Source of the DNA: Glutamicibacter halophytocola
GTDB lineage: Bacteria; Actinomycetota; Actinomycetes; Actinomycetales; Micrococcaceae
Length of the DNA: 64,000 bases
Direction: 5' to 3'
NCBI RefSeq assembly: GCF_001302565.1
Contig: NZ_CP012750.1
Coordinates: 2,914,001-2,978,000, forward strand
Made by a program: the position numbers and the translations under genes. Shown here in pieces: positions 54,848 to 63,301 of the stretch. Every line of letters begins with the position of its first letter. Within the stretch, counting starts at the first letter, position 1. Below the pieces are notes generated by a model. That model was not told where the DNA came from. It ran no database searches and saw only the letters and a list, made by a program, of their open reading frames with translations.

Positions 54848-56797
54848 CTAGGATAATTCGATGGCTGGAACGTCAGCCTCGAAATCAAAGATTTGCGAGT
54901 AGAACGCCAACGAGCTTTCCAGCGCCCGCACAATATTTTCAGACTTTCTGAAGCCATGCTGTTCGCCTTCAAAAAGGATGTACGCATGAGCGATGCCTCG
55001 TTCGGCGAGCGCGTCAGCGACCACCTGCGACTGAGCTGGCGGAACCACTTTGTCTTCATCACCCTGCAGGAGCAAAACCGGGCAGGAGATCTTTGAAACG
55101 TGGTTGATCGGTGCACGCTTCTCGTAGAGATCCGCGGCCTGCGGATATGGGCCGACCAGTGAGAACATGTACTGGGATTCGAAGTCGTGGGTGTCTTGAA
55201 CCAGACCTACCAAATCGGAGACGCCATACCGGCTGATGCCAGCGGTAAAAACATCCGAGAAGGTCAATGCGCACAGTACGGTCCATCCTCCGGCACTTCC
55301 GCCTTCGATGCCAATGCGTGCCGGGTCAGCAATCTTTTGTCCGACCAAGGCGTGGATTACGGCGACCGTATCGGAAACGTCAACAACACCCCAGGCTCCA
55401 CGCAATCGGTTGCGGTATTCGCGGCCATATCCCGTCGAGCCACCGTAGTTCACGTCTACCACGCCAATGCCGCGCGAGGTGTAATAGGCCACCGCCGCGC
55501 TCAACGTCGCCGAGGCCTGGCTGGTTGGTCCGCCGTGGACAAAGGTGACGAAGGGTGGCAGTTCACCGTCCATCCCGGCCATGCCGTCTTGGGCTGGACG
55601 ATAGAGCAATGCGTGCACCGACTGTCCGGCAAGGTTCTTGCATTGGAATTCTTCAACAGATGGCAGCATCCCTGCTTCTGGCAAGTTCTCCATGGACCGG
55701 GTCACCGCGTGGTGTTCCAAGGATTCGAGGTTGATCAGGGTGATCTCTTCGCCATGGGTCATCGATGAGGTTCCGGCCAACAGCCAGTCATCGTTGACGG
55801 CAAAAGGCCGGACACGGGTGAAGGGCAATTCAAAATCGTCTAATCCCCCGGTGTCCGAATGCACGCGGGCCAGGGATGTGGTTCCTGTTCCGTAGGAGCA
55901 CAACAGGGTGTGTTGATTTTCGACCAGGTACCAGCTGGTCCCGACCTGCCATAAGGGTCCGGCGAATTCTGCCGGGCGGTCAACAAGGCGAGTGGTACGC
56001 GAAGAACCGTTCTGGTACACATAGGGGTTCCACCAGCCGCTGGCATCGGAGATGAATGCCAGCCGGTCATCGTCCAGCCATTCGGGCTGCATGACGGATT
56101 CTTCTGCTCCGCCGGCAATCACTTCGCTCTCCAGCACTCCGGTTTCGGAGAATCCAGCCAGGTGCAAATAGGTGGAATCCCAAGGCATGTTCGGATGCTC
56201 CCAGCTGATCCAGGACAGCTTCTGGCCATTGGGGCTGAGCCGCGGGGCAGCCACAAATCGCGCAGGTTCGCTCAGGATCCTGATATTGGAGAGCTCTTGA
56301 GCTGCACTGCCATCGAGCGGGATTTGCACGATTTGGCGCACGGGCTCGCCGCGAAGGTCTTCCATGATGGCAAGGATGCTGCCCTCGGGGCCGCGGGTGA
56401 ATTCTGCAAAGCGCAGTTGCGGGTCGCCCTCGACCGTGCTGGCCGGGGTCAACGGCGCCGGTTGATGCTCGCCAATGCCTACCGTGTACACGCGTTGGTC
56501 GGCAAAATTGGAGAAGATGATCTTGCCGGCTCCCGATTCGTCCAGCATCCAGCTGGAGCCGCCATATTCGTGAACCCGTGAGCGGACGTTATACGGTGCA
56601 TTGACCAGTTCTTTGCCGTGTTGTCCATAGGTGCCGTATTCCACCAGCGTGATCCGGCCGCCTTCTGCGGGGCGCCCTTCCTGGACTATGACGCGGTCTT
56701 TGAAGAAGCAGGCGCCGCCTAATGGTTTAGTCCCCGCTGCAACGTCTTGAGCCGTGATTGATGAGGGCCAGGATCCGAAAGGCAAGTGCATAGGCAT
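54848..56797 (-). CDS. Prolyl-oligopeptidase-family serine peptidase (S9)
   Basis: About 649 residues. The N-terminal part is a beta-propeller (repeated segments about 30-390). The C-terminal alpha/beta-hydrolase domain contains the nucleophile in GIEGGSAGGWTVL, the Asp in LQGDEDKVVPP and the His in EGEQHGFRKSEN. The GGSAGG motif and GGSTGYGREYRNRLRG are typical of S9C acylaminoacyl peptidase-like enzymes. The start was set at ATG 56797 (MPMHLPFG); a longer open frame upstream overlaps the divergent gene and is not conserved. No signal peptide; cytosolic peptide hydrolysis is likely. Confidence 0.9.
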   Translation of the reverse strand: MPMHLPFGSWPSSITAQDVAAGTKPLGGACFFKDRVIVQEGRPAEGGRITLVEYGTYGQHGKELVNAPYNVRSRVHEYGGSSWMLDESGAGKIIFSNFADQRVYTVGIGEHQPAPLTPASTVEGDPQLRFAEFTRGPEGSILAIMEDLRGEPVRQIVQIPLDGSAAQELSNIRILSEPARFVAAPRLSPNGQKLSWISWEHPNMPWDSTYLHLAGFSETGVLESEVIAGGAEESVMQPEWLDDDRLAFISDASGWWNPYVYQNGSSRTTRLVDRPAEFAGPLWQVGTSWYLVENQHTLLCSYGTGTTSLARVHSDTGGLDDFELPFTRVRPFAVNDDWLLAGTSSMTHGEEITLINLESLEHHAVTRSMENLPEAGMLPSVEEFQCKNLAGQSVHALLYRPAQDGMAGMDGELPPFVTFVHGGPTSQASATLSAAVAYYTSRGIGVVDVNYGGSTGYGREYRNRLRGAWGVVDVSDTVAVIHALVGQKIADPARIGIEGGSAGGWTVLCALTFSDVFTAGISRYGVSDLVGLVQDTHDFESQYMFSLVGPYPQAADLYEKRAPINHVSKISCPVLLLQGDEDKVVPPAQSQVVADALAERGIAHAYILFEGEQHGFRKSENIVRALESSLAFYSQIFDFEADVPAIELS

Positions 56798-56872
56798 ATT
56801 CTTGATCCTAGCGATCTTTGGGTTGCAGGACGACCCTCCGAAAGTATGATTCCGACGAGCTGGGATAAAACG

Positions 56873-57412
56873 ATGAGCAAATATGCCGTGTTCCTCCGGG
56901 GCGTGAATGTTGGCGGCGTCAAGGTGCTGATGAAGGACCTCGCGCTCCTGCTTCAGGACGGTGGGTTCAGCGACGTCAAGACGCTGCTGGCGAGCGGCAA
57001 CGTGGTGCTCGCCTCCGACATCCCGGATCCGTTGATAATCCAAGGCCGGTGCAATGATCTTTTGCGCACGTACTATCAACGAGAAATCCCAACCCTGGTT
57101 TTCACCCAAAAGGAGATCGAGGACTTGGCTGGGCCATTCGGGCTGCCGTTGCCCGAACCCGTGGAGCAGCATCATGGTTATCTCACCTTGTGCCATAGCG
57201 CGCAGGATGCCCAGGAGCTGGGGCAGGCCATCCAGGCCCTGGATGATCCGCGCGGCTTCTTGGTCACGGGTCGTGCAGTGCAGTGGATCGCGTCCAAGGG
57301 AACCAGTACTACCGATCCAGTAGCGAAGCTGGTTCAGGCCCAGGCCAAGCTACGGGTTCTGACTACCCGGAACCACAACACCCTGGTCAGGATCGCTAAG
57401 ATTCTTTGCTGA
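56873..57412 (+). CDS. DUF1697-family protein
   Basis: A 179-residue protein with the DUF1697 start MSKYAVFLRGVNVGGVKVLMKDLALLLQDGGFSDVKTLLASGNVV. The end (KLRVLTTRNHNTLVRIAKIL) resembles the family's TTRNWNTV motif. Function is unknown. ATG 56873 was chosen because it places the conserved sequence at the N-terminus; ATG 56846 is an alternative. It is divergent from the S9 peptidase gene and 63 nt upstream of the TRIC-like gene. Confidence 0.87.
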   Translation: MSKYAVFLRGVNVGGVKVLMKDLALLLQDGGFSDVKTLLASGNVVLASDIPDPLIIQGRCNDLLRTYYQREIPTLVFTQKEIEDLAGPFGLPLPEPVEQHHGYLTLCHSAQDAQELGQAIQALDDPRGFLVTGRAVQWIASKGTSTTDPVAKLVQAQAKLRVLTTRNHNTLVRIAKILC

Positions 57413-57475
57413 TCGGCACTTCGGGTAATAATTGGTCATTGACCACACGTCGCCGACCCCGTTTGAGGCACTGGA

Positions 57476-58132
57476 ATGTACATCCTGATTGAACTCGTCG
57501 GTATTTTCTTCTTTGCCGTGGCAGGATCCTTGATGGCCGCCCGCAGGGGATTCGATATTTTGGGATCGGCCTTCCTCGGCGGAGTGTGCGGCTTGGGCGG
57601 AGGGCTGGTCCGCGACGTGATTCTCAATCAGTCGCCGGCAACCTTTGAACACCCGATCTATTTTGTACCTCCGGTCTTGGCCGCGCTGTGCGTCTATGCG
57701 TTCACGCCCGCCGTTCAGAAGCTGCACCGCCTGGTTCAGCTTTTTGACGCTGCCGGGCTGGGACTGTTTTGCGTGACCGGGACGTTGAAGGCCCTGGAGC
57801 ATCAGTTCAATCCGGTGACGGCAGTGTTGCTGGGCGTGATCACCAGCGTTGGCGGTGGACTGCTGCGAGACGTCATTTCCAATGTGACTCCAGACCTCTT
57901 CAACCCGCGCGATATCTACGCGCTGGCTGCCATGGTGGGATCTGGGCTCACCGCCATCGCGTGGCATCTGGGATTCATGAGCGTTCCGGTGGGTGCAGCG
58001 ATCGCGGCGTTGGCCTTCCTCATTCGTGTGGCGTCACTGCGTTTTGGCTGGTCGGTTCCGTTGGCTGCCGGCCACTGGCACCGTGCCCATCAGAATCCTC
58101 CGGCACCGGATGGACCCCAGCGGCACTTCTAG
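57476..58132 (+). CDS. TRIC/UPF0126-family membrane protein
   Basis: A 218-residue protein with about seven hydrophobic segments in two homologous halves. Each carries the signature GLGGGLVRDVIL or SVGGGLLRDVIS (GGGxxRD). Bacterial members are trimeric, cation-conducting channels; some have been linked to glycine transport. A hydrophilic His/Pro-rich tail (HWHRAHQNPPAPDGPQ) is cytoplasmic. The start is ATG 57476. Confidence 0.9.
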   Translation: MYILIELVGIFFFAVAGSLMAARRGFDILGSAFLGGVCGLGGGLVRDVILNQSPATFEHPIYFVPPVLAALCVYAFTPAVQKLHRLVQLFDAAGLGLFCVTGTLKALEHQFNPVTAVLLGVITSVGGGLLRDVISNVTPDLFNPRDIYALAAMVGSGLTAIAWHLGFMSVPVGAAIAALAFLIRVASLRFGWSVPLAAGHWHRAHQNPPAPDGPQRHF

Positions 58133-58159
58133 GTGGCAGCTGCGGATGCTTCTGGCTTC

Positions 58160-59416
58160 TCAGTCGATGCGCTCGAGCTTTCCCAGATCTTCGGTGCTCG
58201 GGGAATCGTCCTCGATAGTGCGTGGAGGGTTGATGATCACCGCGCCGATGAGCATCACAACCACACAGCCAGCGAGCATTGAGAATGCTGCGCCCCATGA
58301 ATCTGTGGCCTTTTGCACCAGGCCAAAGAGCATCGGCACAATGGCCGCCCCGGCGTAGCCCAGGCCCTGGGCAAATCCCGAGAGCACGCCCGAACCGTAG
58401 GTGGTGCGCGAACGCAGATTCATCATCAGCAAGGCAATGGCAAACGTTCCCTGGCCCAGTCCGGCGGCGCAAACCCACAGCGCGGTGTTATGTGTTGGCG
58501 ACAGGAAGATGCCCAGGTGTCCGATGATCCAGCAGGCAGTGAAAATCAGCACTGCGACAATCGGGTTTTTCAGCCGGGGAACCCACAGTGGAACCAGCAG
58601 GCTTACTGGCAGGCCGAGGATGGCAAACAGGGCCAGCATATTTCCTGCGGTCAATTCGTCGAGGCCACGATTTTGCAGGTATGGCGGCAGCCAGGTGAAG
58701 TACACGTAGGTTTGAGCCGAGTTGCCGGCAAGGTAGATGGCAAGGCCCCAGGCGACTTTGGACTTCCATGGATTGATTTTGGCAATGGGGTGCGCAGCCC
58801 CGCTCGCATTGACCGGGTGTTCCGGACGCGTGACGCCACGATCAGCAAAGAGCTGCACCATCCACGGGATCAGCACGAGGCTGGAGAGCAGCGCCCAGGA
58901 ACCGATGGAGATTTTCCAGTTGCTCAGGTTGGCCATCGGGACTGAGAACTGCGGCGCCATCCAGGTTCCGATGGCAAGCATCGTGACATAGCCGCTGGTG
59001 ACCAGCCCGATTCGTTCAGGGAAGTATTTCTTCACCAGCGGCGGCAGAACCACGTTGCCCATGCCATAGCCGGCAAGGGTGACAATCGACAGCGCCAGGA
59101 ATGAGTACACCTCGGGCATGAAGACACGGGCCAGCTGGCCCACCACAGCCAGCGCCAGCGAAATGATCAGCGTTTTTTCCAAGCCGAAGGATTTGATCAG
59201 CCTTGGGGTGAGCAAGCCGAAAATCGCAAAAGCGATCGGTGCCAGCATGGCCAGCAATCCCGTGGTGAATTCGGTGAAGGGAATGTCGGCTTCAATGCGG
59301 GCCAGCAGCGGTGACACCGAGACAACAGCGGCGCGCAGCGATAGGGCCAGCAGCAGGATGCCAAGTAGAGCTCCTATCCGTGAGCGGATGGAGGTAGCAA
59401 CGCTGTCTTTCGCCAT
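58160..59416 (-). CDS. MFS transporter, CynX/NimT-like
   Basis: A 418-residue, 12-segment transporter. The first segment has LALSLRAAVVSVSPLLARIE, the mark of the CynX/NimT/YycB group (cyanate, 2-nitroimidazole, small anion or drug transporters). FAIFGLLTPRLIKSFG and GVLSGFAQGLGYAGAAIVPMLFG follow. It starts 14 nt after the TetR gene and is co-transcribed with it. The C-terminal tail is acidic. It probably belongs to the same TetR regulon as the divergent DHA2 pump. Confidence 0.88.
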   Translation of the reverse strand: MAKDSVATSIRSRIGALLGILLLALSLRAAVVSVSPLLARIEADIPFTEFTTGLLAMLAPIAFAIFGLLTPRLIKSFGLEKTLIISLALAVVGQLARVFMPEVYSFLALSIVTLAGYGMGNVVLPPLVKKYFPERIGLVTSGYVTMLAIGTWMAPQFSVPMANLSNWKISIGSWALLSSLVLIPWMVQLFADRGVTRPEHPVNASGAAHPIAKINPWKSKVAWGLAIYLAGNSAQTYVYFTWLPPYLQNRGLDELTAGNMLALFAILGLPVSLLVPLWVPRLKNPIVAVLIFTACWIIGHLGIFLSPTHNTALWVCAAGLGQGTFAIALLMMNLRSRTTYGSGVLSGFAQGLGYAGAAIVPMLFGLVQKATDSWGAAFSMLAGCVVVMLIGAVIINPPRTIEDDSPSTEDLGKLERID

Positions 59417-59430
59417 TGAAGTCTTTCTGC

Positions 59431-59988
59431 TCAGTGTTCGTTGAGATTTCCCAACTTTTTTATTGTTGAGACCAACTGTAGTAACCGATCGAGCTCACCA
59501 TCAAAATTACGCTGGTACCACGTGCCCGGAAGCGAGAGCTCGGCATAGAGCCCTTCACCGGTGAGCATGACCAAATGAGCCAGGTCCTTGCTGCCAACGT
59601 CATCGAGAATGCTCCGGTACCAGCGTTCGTTGGTGCTTTCAATTTTCTCGGTGGCATTCACGACTCCTGCCTGAGCCAATCGGTGCAGGGCGACCAGATG
59701 ACGGTCTAGTTCCGTGTCCACTTCGGCGCTCGTGCGGATGAAGTAGGCGGCCCCGCCTTCCTCCGCGCCGCTCATGGCTTCCACGTCTCGAGCTATGTGA
59801 ACTTCAGCCTCTTCGATAACGGCTTCTGCCAGTGCATCTTTGGAAGCGAAATGGTAGAGCAGTCCCCCTTTGGAAACTCCGGCACGAGCCGCGGTGGCAT
59901 CCAGCGTCGCCGCGCGCTCCCCTTCTTCGCATAGCAGCGCAATATAGGCGTCCAGCACTTTGCCGCGGGCAGCTGGTGGGCGGGCCAT
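59431..59988 (-). CDS. TetR-family transcriptional regulator
   Basis: A 185-residue repressor. The HTH is KVLDAYIALLCEEGERAATLDATAARAGVSKGGLLYHFASKDALAEAV. KGGLLYHF places it in the YcdC/TetR group with short C-terminal domains. It lies between two efflux genes: it is co-transcribed with the CynX-like gene and divergent from the DHA2 pump. A near-perfect 26-bp palindrome stands in the intergenic region. Confidence 0.9.
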   Translation of the reverse strand: MARPPAARGKVLDAYIALLCEEGERAATLDATAARAGVSKGGLLYHFASKDALAEAVIEEAEVHIARDVEAMSGAEEGGAAYFIRTSAEVDTELDRHLVALHRLAQAGVVNATEKIESTNERWYRSILDDVGSKDLAHLVMLTGEGLYAELSLPGTWYQRNFDGELDRLLQLVSTIKKLGNLNEH

Positions 59989-60035
59989 GGTTCTCCGTTC
60001 TATTGGGTGGTGAGCGATTTAACCTTATCGCCAAT

Positions 60036-60064
60036 TGTAACTGTACCGTCTGGACGGTATAGTT
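60036..60064 (+). promoter_or_regulatory. TetR operator overlapping the DHA2 pump promoter
   Basis: A palindrome at 60039-60064 with core TACCGTCtgGACGGTA (60044-60059) and outer arms AACT/AGTT; only the 60043/60060 pair mismatches. TTGTAA (60036-60041) and TATAGT (60058-60063), 16 nt apart, fit -35 and -10 boxes, so the bound repressor would block RNA polymerase. Confidence 0.8.
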
Positions 60065-60118
60065 AACGGGAGTGGTCATCTCCACCGTCCAATCACGAAA
60101 CCCCAAAGGGTGAAAGCC

Positions 60119-61636
60119 ATGAGCTCAAACATCTCCGAACGCGCCACGGTTCTCAGCAAGCCGCGCCGCTGGGCGGCGTTAGCTGTTCTCATCTTCCCGG
60201 TCCTGCTCATTTCCGTGGACAACACCGTCCTGTCATTCGCAGTACCTGCCATTACCGCCGCGCTCTCCCCCAGCGGCAACCAGCTGCTGTGGATCATCGA
60301 TATTTATCCTCTGGTCCTGGCAGGCCTCTTGGTTCCAATGGGTTCGTTTGGAGACCGCATCGGCCGGCGCCGGCTGCTATTGATTGGTGCCACAGGATTC
60401 GCTCTGGTCTCGGCCGTCGCGGCCTTTGCCACCAATGCCGAACAGCTGGTGGCAGCCCGTGCACTGCTTGGCATCTTTGGCGCCATGCTCATGCCGGCAA
60501 CCCTGTCGCTGATCCGCACCATCTTCCCGGACGCCACCGAACGCCGTGCAGCCGTCGCGGTGTGGGCGGCGGCATTCTCCGGTGGCGCGGTCCTGGGCCC
60601 GATTGTCGGCGGCCTGCTGCTGGAGCACTTCTGGTGGGGATCAGTCTTCCTGATGGCCGTGCCAATGCTCTTGCCGTTGCTGATCGGTGGCCTGATTCTG
60701 GTGCCTGAATCCAAGGACCCGAATCCGGGTCGCGTTGATCCGCTGTCAATTGTGCTGATCATTTTCGCGTTGTTGCCCTTCACCTACGCTATTAAGTCCT
60801 TCACCACCGCGCCATGGTTTGTCCTGGTTGCTGCGGTGGCCGTGGCTGTAATTTGCGGTGTGGCCTTTGTGCGCCGCCAGCTGAAGCAAGAATCCCCGAT
60901 GCTCGACGTGCGCCTGTTCAAGAACGCCCCGTTTTCCGGAGCCTTGATGGTTAACCTCATCGGCGTGTTCTCGCTGGTCGGTTTCATCTACTTTGTCTCC
61001 CAGCACCTGCAGCTGATCGCCGGCCTGAGCCCGATTGAAGCCGGGCTGTGGATGACTCCGGGGCTGGTGCTCACCATGCTCTTCGGGCTGGTGGCCGTCG
61101 CCCTCTCCCGCCGCTTCGGATCGCCGAACATCATGGCCGTGGGCCTGCTTTTCTCGGCCATTGCCTATGTGCTGGTCATGGTGGCTGGCGAGGGGTCCAA
61201 TGCTGTCCTGCTCATGGTGGCGTTCGCGCTGCTGGGAACCGGCATCGGCATGACCGAGACCCTGTCCAACGACATGACCTTGGCGGCTGTTCCCGCTCCC
61301 AAGGCCGGGGCCGCATCAGCAATTTCGGAGACGGCGTATGAGATTGGTTCGGTCTTGGGCGTGGCAGTGCTGGGCACCATCTTGAATTCCGTATATTCCT
61401 CGAAGCTGCTTGTGCCTGGTTCGCTGAGCCCGGAGCAAACCGAACTGGCCAGCGAAACACTGGGCGGGTCGCACCAGGTGGCGTCGTCCCTGAATGGCAG
61501 CGACGCGCAAGCGCTCATTGAGTCTGCCGCGCAGGCCTTCGACCACGGTGTATTACTCACCTCGAGTATCGCCAGCCTGTTGTCATTGGTGGCTGCAGTT
61601 CTCGTATTGCGCGTCATCAAACCGGCAATTCGGTGA
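60119..61636 (+). CDS. MFS drug efflux transporter, DHA2 family (QacA/LfrA-like)
   Basis: A 505-residue transporter with about 14 segments. It has FPVLLISVDNTVLSFAVPAIT (motif D1, with the Asp conserved in DHA2), PMGSFGDRIGRRRLLLIGA (motif A) and AAFSGGAVLGPIVGGLLLE (motif C). AASAISETAYEIGSVLGVAVLG is typical of the QacA/SmvA group, which exports cationic dyes and quaternary ammonium compounds. ATG 60119 was chosen for AAAGGGTG 8-9 nt upstream. It is controlled by the divergent TetR protein through the palindrome over its promoter. Confidence 0.92.
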   Translation: MSSNISERATVLSKPRRWAALAVLIFPVLLISVDNTVLSFAVPAITAALSPSGNQLLWIIDIYPLVLAGLLVPMGSFGDRIGRRRLLLIGATGFALVSAVAAFATNAEQLVAARALLGIFGAMLMPATLSLIRTIFPDATERRAAVAVWAAAFSGGAVLGPIVGGLLLEHFWWGSVFLMAVPMLLPLLIGGLILVPESKDPNPGRVDPLSIVLIIFALLPFTYAIKSFTTAPWFVLVAAVAVAVICGVAFVRRQLKQESPMLDVRLFKNAPFSGALMVNLIGVFSLVGFIYFVSQHLQLIAGLSPIEAGLWMTPGLVLTMLFGLVAVALSRRFGSPNIMAVGLLFSAIAYVLVMVAGEGSNAVLLMVAFALLGTGIGMTETLSNDMTLAAVPAPKAGAASAISETAYEIGSVLGVAVLGTILNSVYSSKLLVPGSLSPEQTELASETLGGSHQVASSLNGSDAQALIESAAQAFDHGVLLTSSIASLLSLVAAVLVLRVIKPAIR

Positions 61637-61933
61637 ACTCAACGAACCACTTAACCAAATTTTTGATTAATTGGTTCAAAGTTATTCAATTGTCGACGGC
61701 AAACACGTAGGCTAGGCAGAGTAGTTCCAAAGTAATTCGCGAAGTACCCGTTAGAAGTATGTGAATGTCGAACCACCTCGGTTGACGCGAGCCCCCTTCT
61801 AGACGTGAAGTGAATGACTTGGCTGCTTCGCAAGAATAGCTGTCCTCCACGGGTTGCAGCACTTGCGTAGATTACAACCAAGCTCGCCAACAAAAAAACT
61901 GGCGAGGAACGTCTGAAAGGACCAAAAAGTAAT
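61637..61933 (+). promoter_or_regulatory. Long 5' leader of the cold-shock gene
   Basis: A 297-bp region without a gene. Next to the ribosome binding site (GAAAGGACC) a hairpin forms: CTCGCCA (61883-61889) with TGGCGAG (61900-61906) around an A-rich loop. Long structured leaders are usual for csp genes, where they act as thermosensors. That role is inferred here. Confidence 0.5.
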
Positions 61934-62137
61934 ATGGCAACCGGAATCGTAAAGTGGTTCAACGCTGAAAAGGGCTTCGGCTTCATCGCTCCAGACAGCG
62001 GAGACCCAGATGTCTTCGCTCACTTCACCGCCATCCAGACCCAGGGCTTCCGCACCCTGGACGAAGGCCAGAAGGTCGAGTTCGAAGTTGTAGAGGGTCC
62101 AAAGGGTCTGCAGGCTGCAGACATCCGCGCTCTCTAA
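61934..62137 (+). CDS. cspA: Cold-shock protein (CspA family)
   Basis: A 67-residue single-domain OB-fold nucleic-acid chaperone. It has [21 protein letters not shown] (RNP1 KGFGFI), VFAHFTAI (RNP2-like; His of the usual VFVHF kept) and [23 protein letters not shown]. Such proteins melt RNA structure and are abundant in actinobacteria even without cold. It is monocistronic, with a long leader and a strong terminator. The symbol is by family; paralogue identity cannot be settled. Confidence 0.95.
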   Translation: MATGIVKWFNAEKGFGFIAPDSGDPDVFAHFTAIQTQGFRTLDEGQKVEFEVVEGPKGLQAADIRAL

Positions 62138-62168
62138 AGAAGGTCTTTGGCTAACGCCTGACTTTTCA

Positions 62169-62201
62169 AAAGATGGCCACCCACTGGGTGGCCATCTTTT
62201 T
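62169..62201 (+). terminator. Terminator of the cold-shock gene
   Basis: A 12-bp stem (62171-62182 with 62186-62197) and 3-nt loop, followed by a run of T. Confidence 0.95.
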
Positions 62202-62257
62202 ATATTGAGGCGGTCACTTCCCGGAATACTTTATTGCACACGCTGGTTACATTAAAG

Positions 62258-63250
62258 GTGAAGCTTTCAATTCTGGATCTTGCCCCGGTCGCACCCGGGC
62301 AAAGTATTTCCGACTCTTTCAAGTCCTCCGTCCGACTGGCGCAAACCGCTGAACGCCATGGCTACGAACGCGTCTGGTATGCCGAGCACCACAACATGCC
62401 GACCATCGCCTCCAGCGCCACCTCGCTGGTCATCAGCCACGTAGCCCATCACACTGAAACCATTCGGCTGGGTTCAGGTGGCGTCATGCTGCCCAACCAC
62501 TCACCTTTGGTGATTGCTGAACAGTTCGGCACCTTGGCCTCCATCTACGGGGATCGCATTGATTTGGGCCTGGGGCGTGCGCCGGGCACCGACATGACCA
62601 CGTTGCGCGCATTGCGCCGCGAGCCTTCGGCCGCCGATTCCTTCCCCCATGATGTTCTGGAGCTCCAGGCCTACCTGGCTGGCGAGTCGCGCATTCCCAC
62701 GGTGCAGGCAACCCCGGGCGCCGGGACCAACGTCCCCCTGTACATCCTGGGATCCTCGCTATTTGGCGCAAAGCTCGCCGCCCAGCTGGGCCTGCCCTAC
62801 TCCTTCGCCTCCCACTTCGCTCCTGCGGCCCTGCATGAAGCGATCCGCGTCTACCGCGAGGAGTTCACCCCATCGGCCCAGCTGGCCGAGCCTTACGTCA
62901 TCGCCGGGGTCGGCGTAGCCGCAGCAGAAACCGCCGAGAAGGCCCATGAAGTGCTCAACGTTGCCAAGCGTCACCGCGTGGCCAGCTTCCTGGGCCGCAA
63001 TGCCAAGAAAGACTTCACTGAAGCAGAAGTAGATATGCTCATGGACACTCCCCAGGCGGAGCAAATCCTCGACATGATGCGATACACGGCGGTGGGCACC
63101 GGCGAGCAGGTGGCAGACTACCTTCAGCATTTCGCCACAGCCGCTCAGGCAGATGAGCTGATTACCATCCATTACCCCACTGCAGAGCAAGATCGGCTGG
63201 ACTCGGTCATGATCACGGCCAAAGCCAGCGAGCTGGCCGCAGCCAAGTAA
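62258..63250 (+). CDS. Luciferase-like flavin monooxygenase (LLM class)
   Basis: A 330-residue TIM-barrel flavoprotein. It begins [15 protein letters not shown] and has [49 protein letters not shown] and [11 protein letters not shown]. This is the wording of the YhbW/MsnO8 group of uncharacterised oxidoreductases. It should use FMNH2 or F420; the substrate is unknown. The start GTG 62258 has no separate ribosome binding site; TACATT ends 3 nt before it, and TTG 62234 is an alternative start. It has its own terminator. Confidence 0.88.
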   Translation: MKLSILDLAPVAPGQSISDSFKSSVRLAQTAERHGYERVWYAEHHNMPTIASSATSLVISHVAHHTETIRLGSGGVMLPNHSPLVIAEQFGTLASIYGDRIDLGLGRAPGTDMTTLRALRREPSAADSFPHDVLELQAYLAGESRIPTVQATPGAGTNVPLYILGSSLFGAKLAAQLGLPYSFASHFAPAALHEAIRVYREEFTPSAQLAEPYVIAGVGVAAAETAEKAHEVLNVAKRHRVASFLGRNAKKDFTEAEVDMLMDTPQAEQILDMMRYTAVGTGEQVADYLQHFATAAQADELITIHYPTAEQDRLDSVMITAKASELAAAK

Positions 63251-63261
63251 GTCGTTAAAGC

Positions 63262-63297
63262 ACTATGTCCCGGCAATTGGCCGGGACATAGTTTTTT
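63262..63297. terminator. Terminator between LLM monooxygenase and MFS genes
   Basis: A 13-bp stem, actatgtcccggc (63262-63274) with gccgggacatagt (63280-63292), followed by TTTTT. Confidence 0.92.
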
Positions 63298-63301
63298 AAG
63301 G

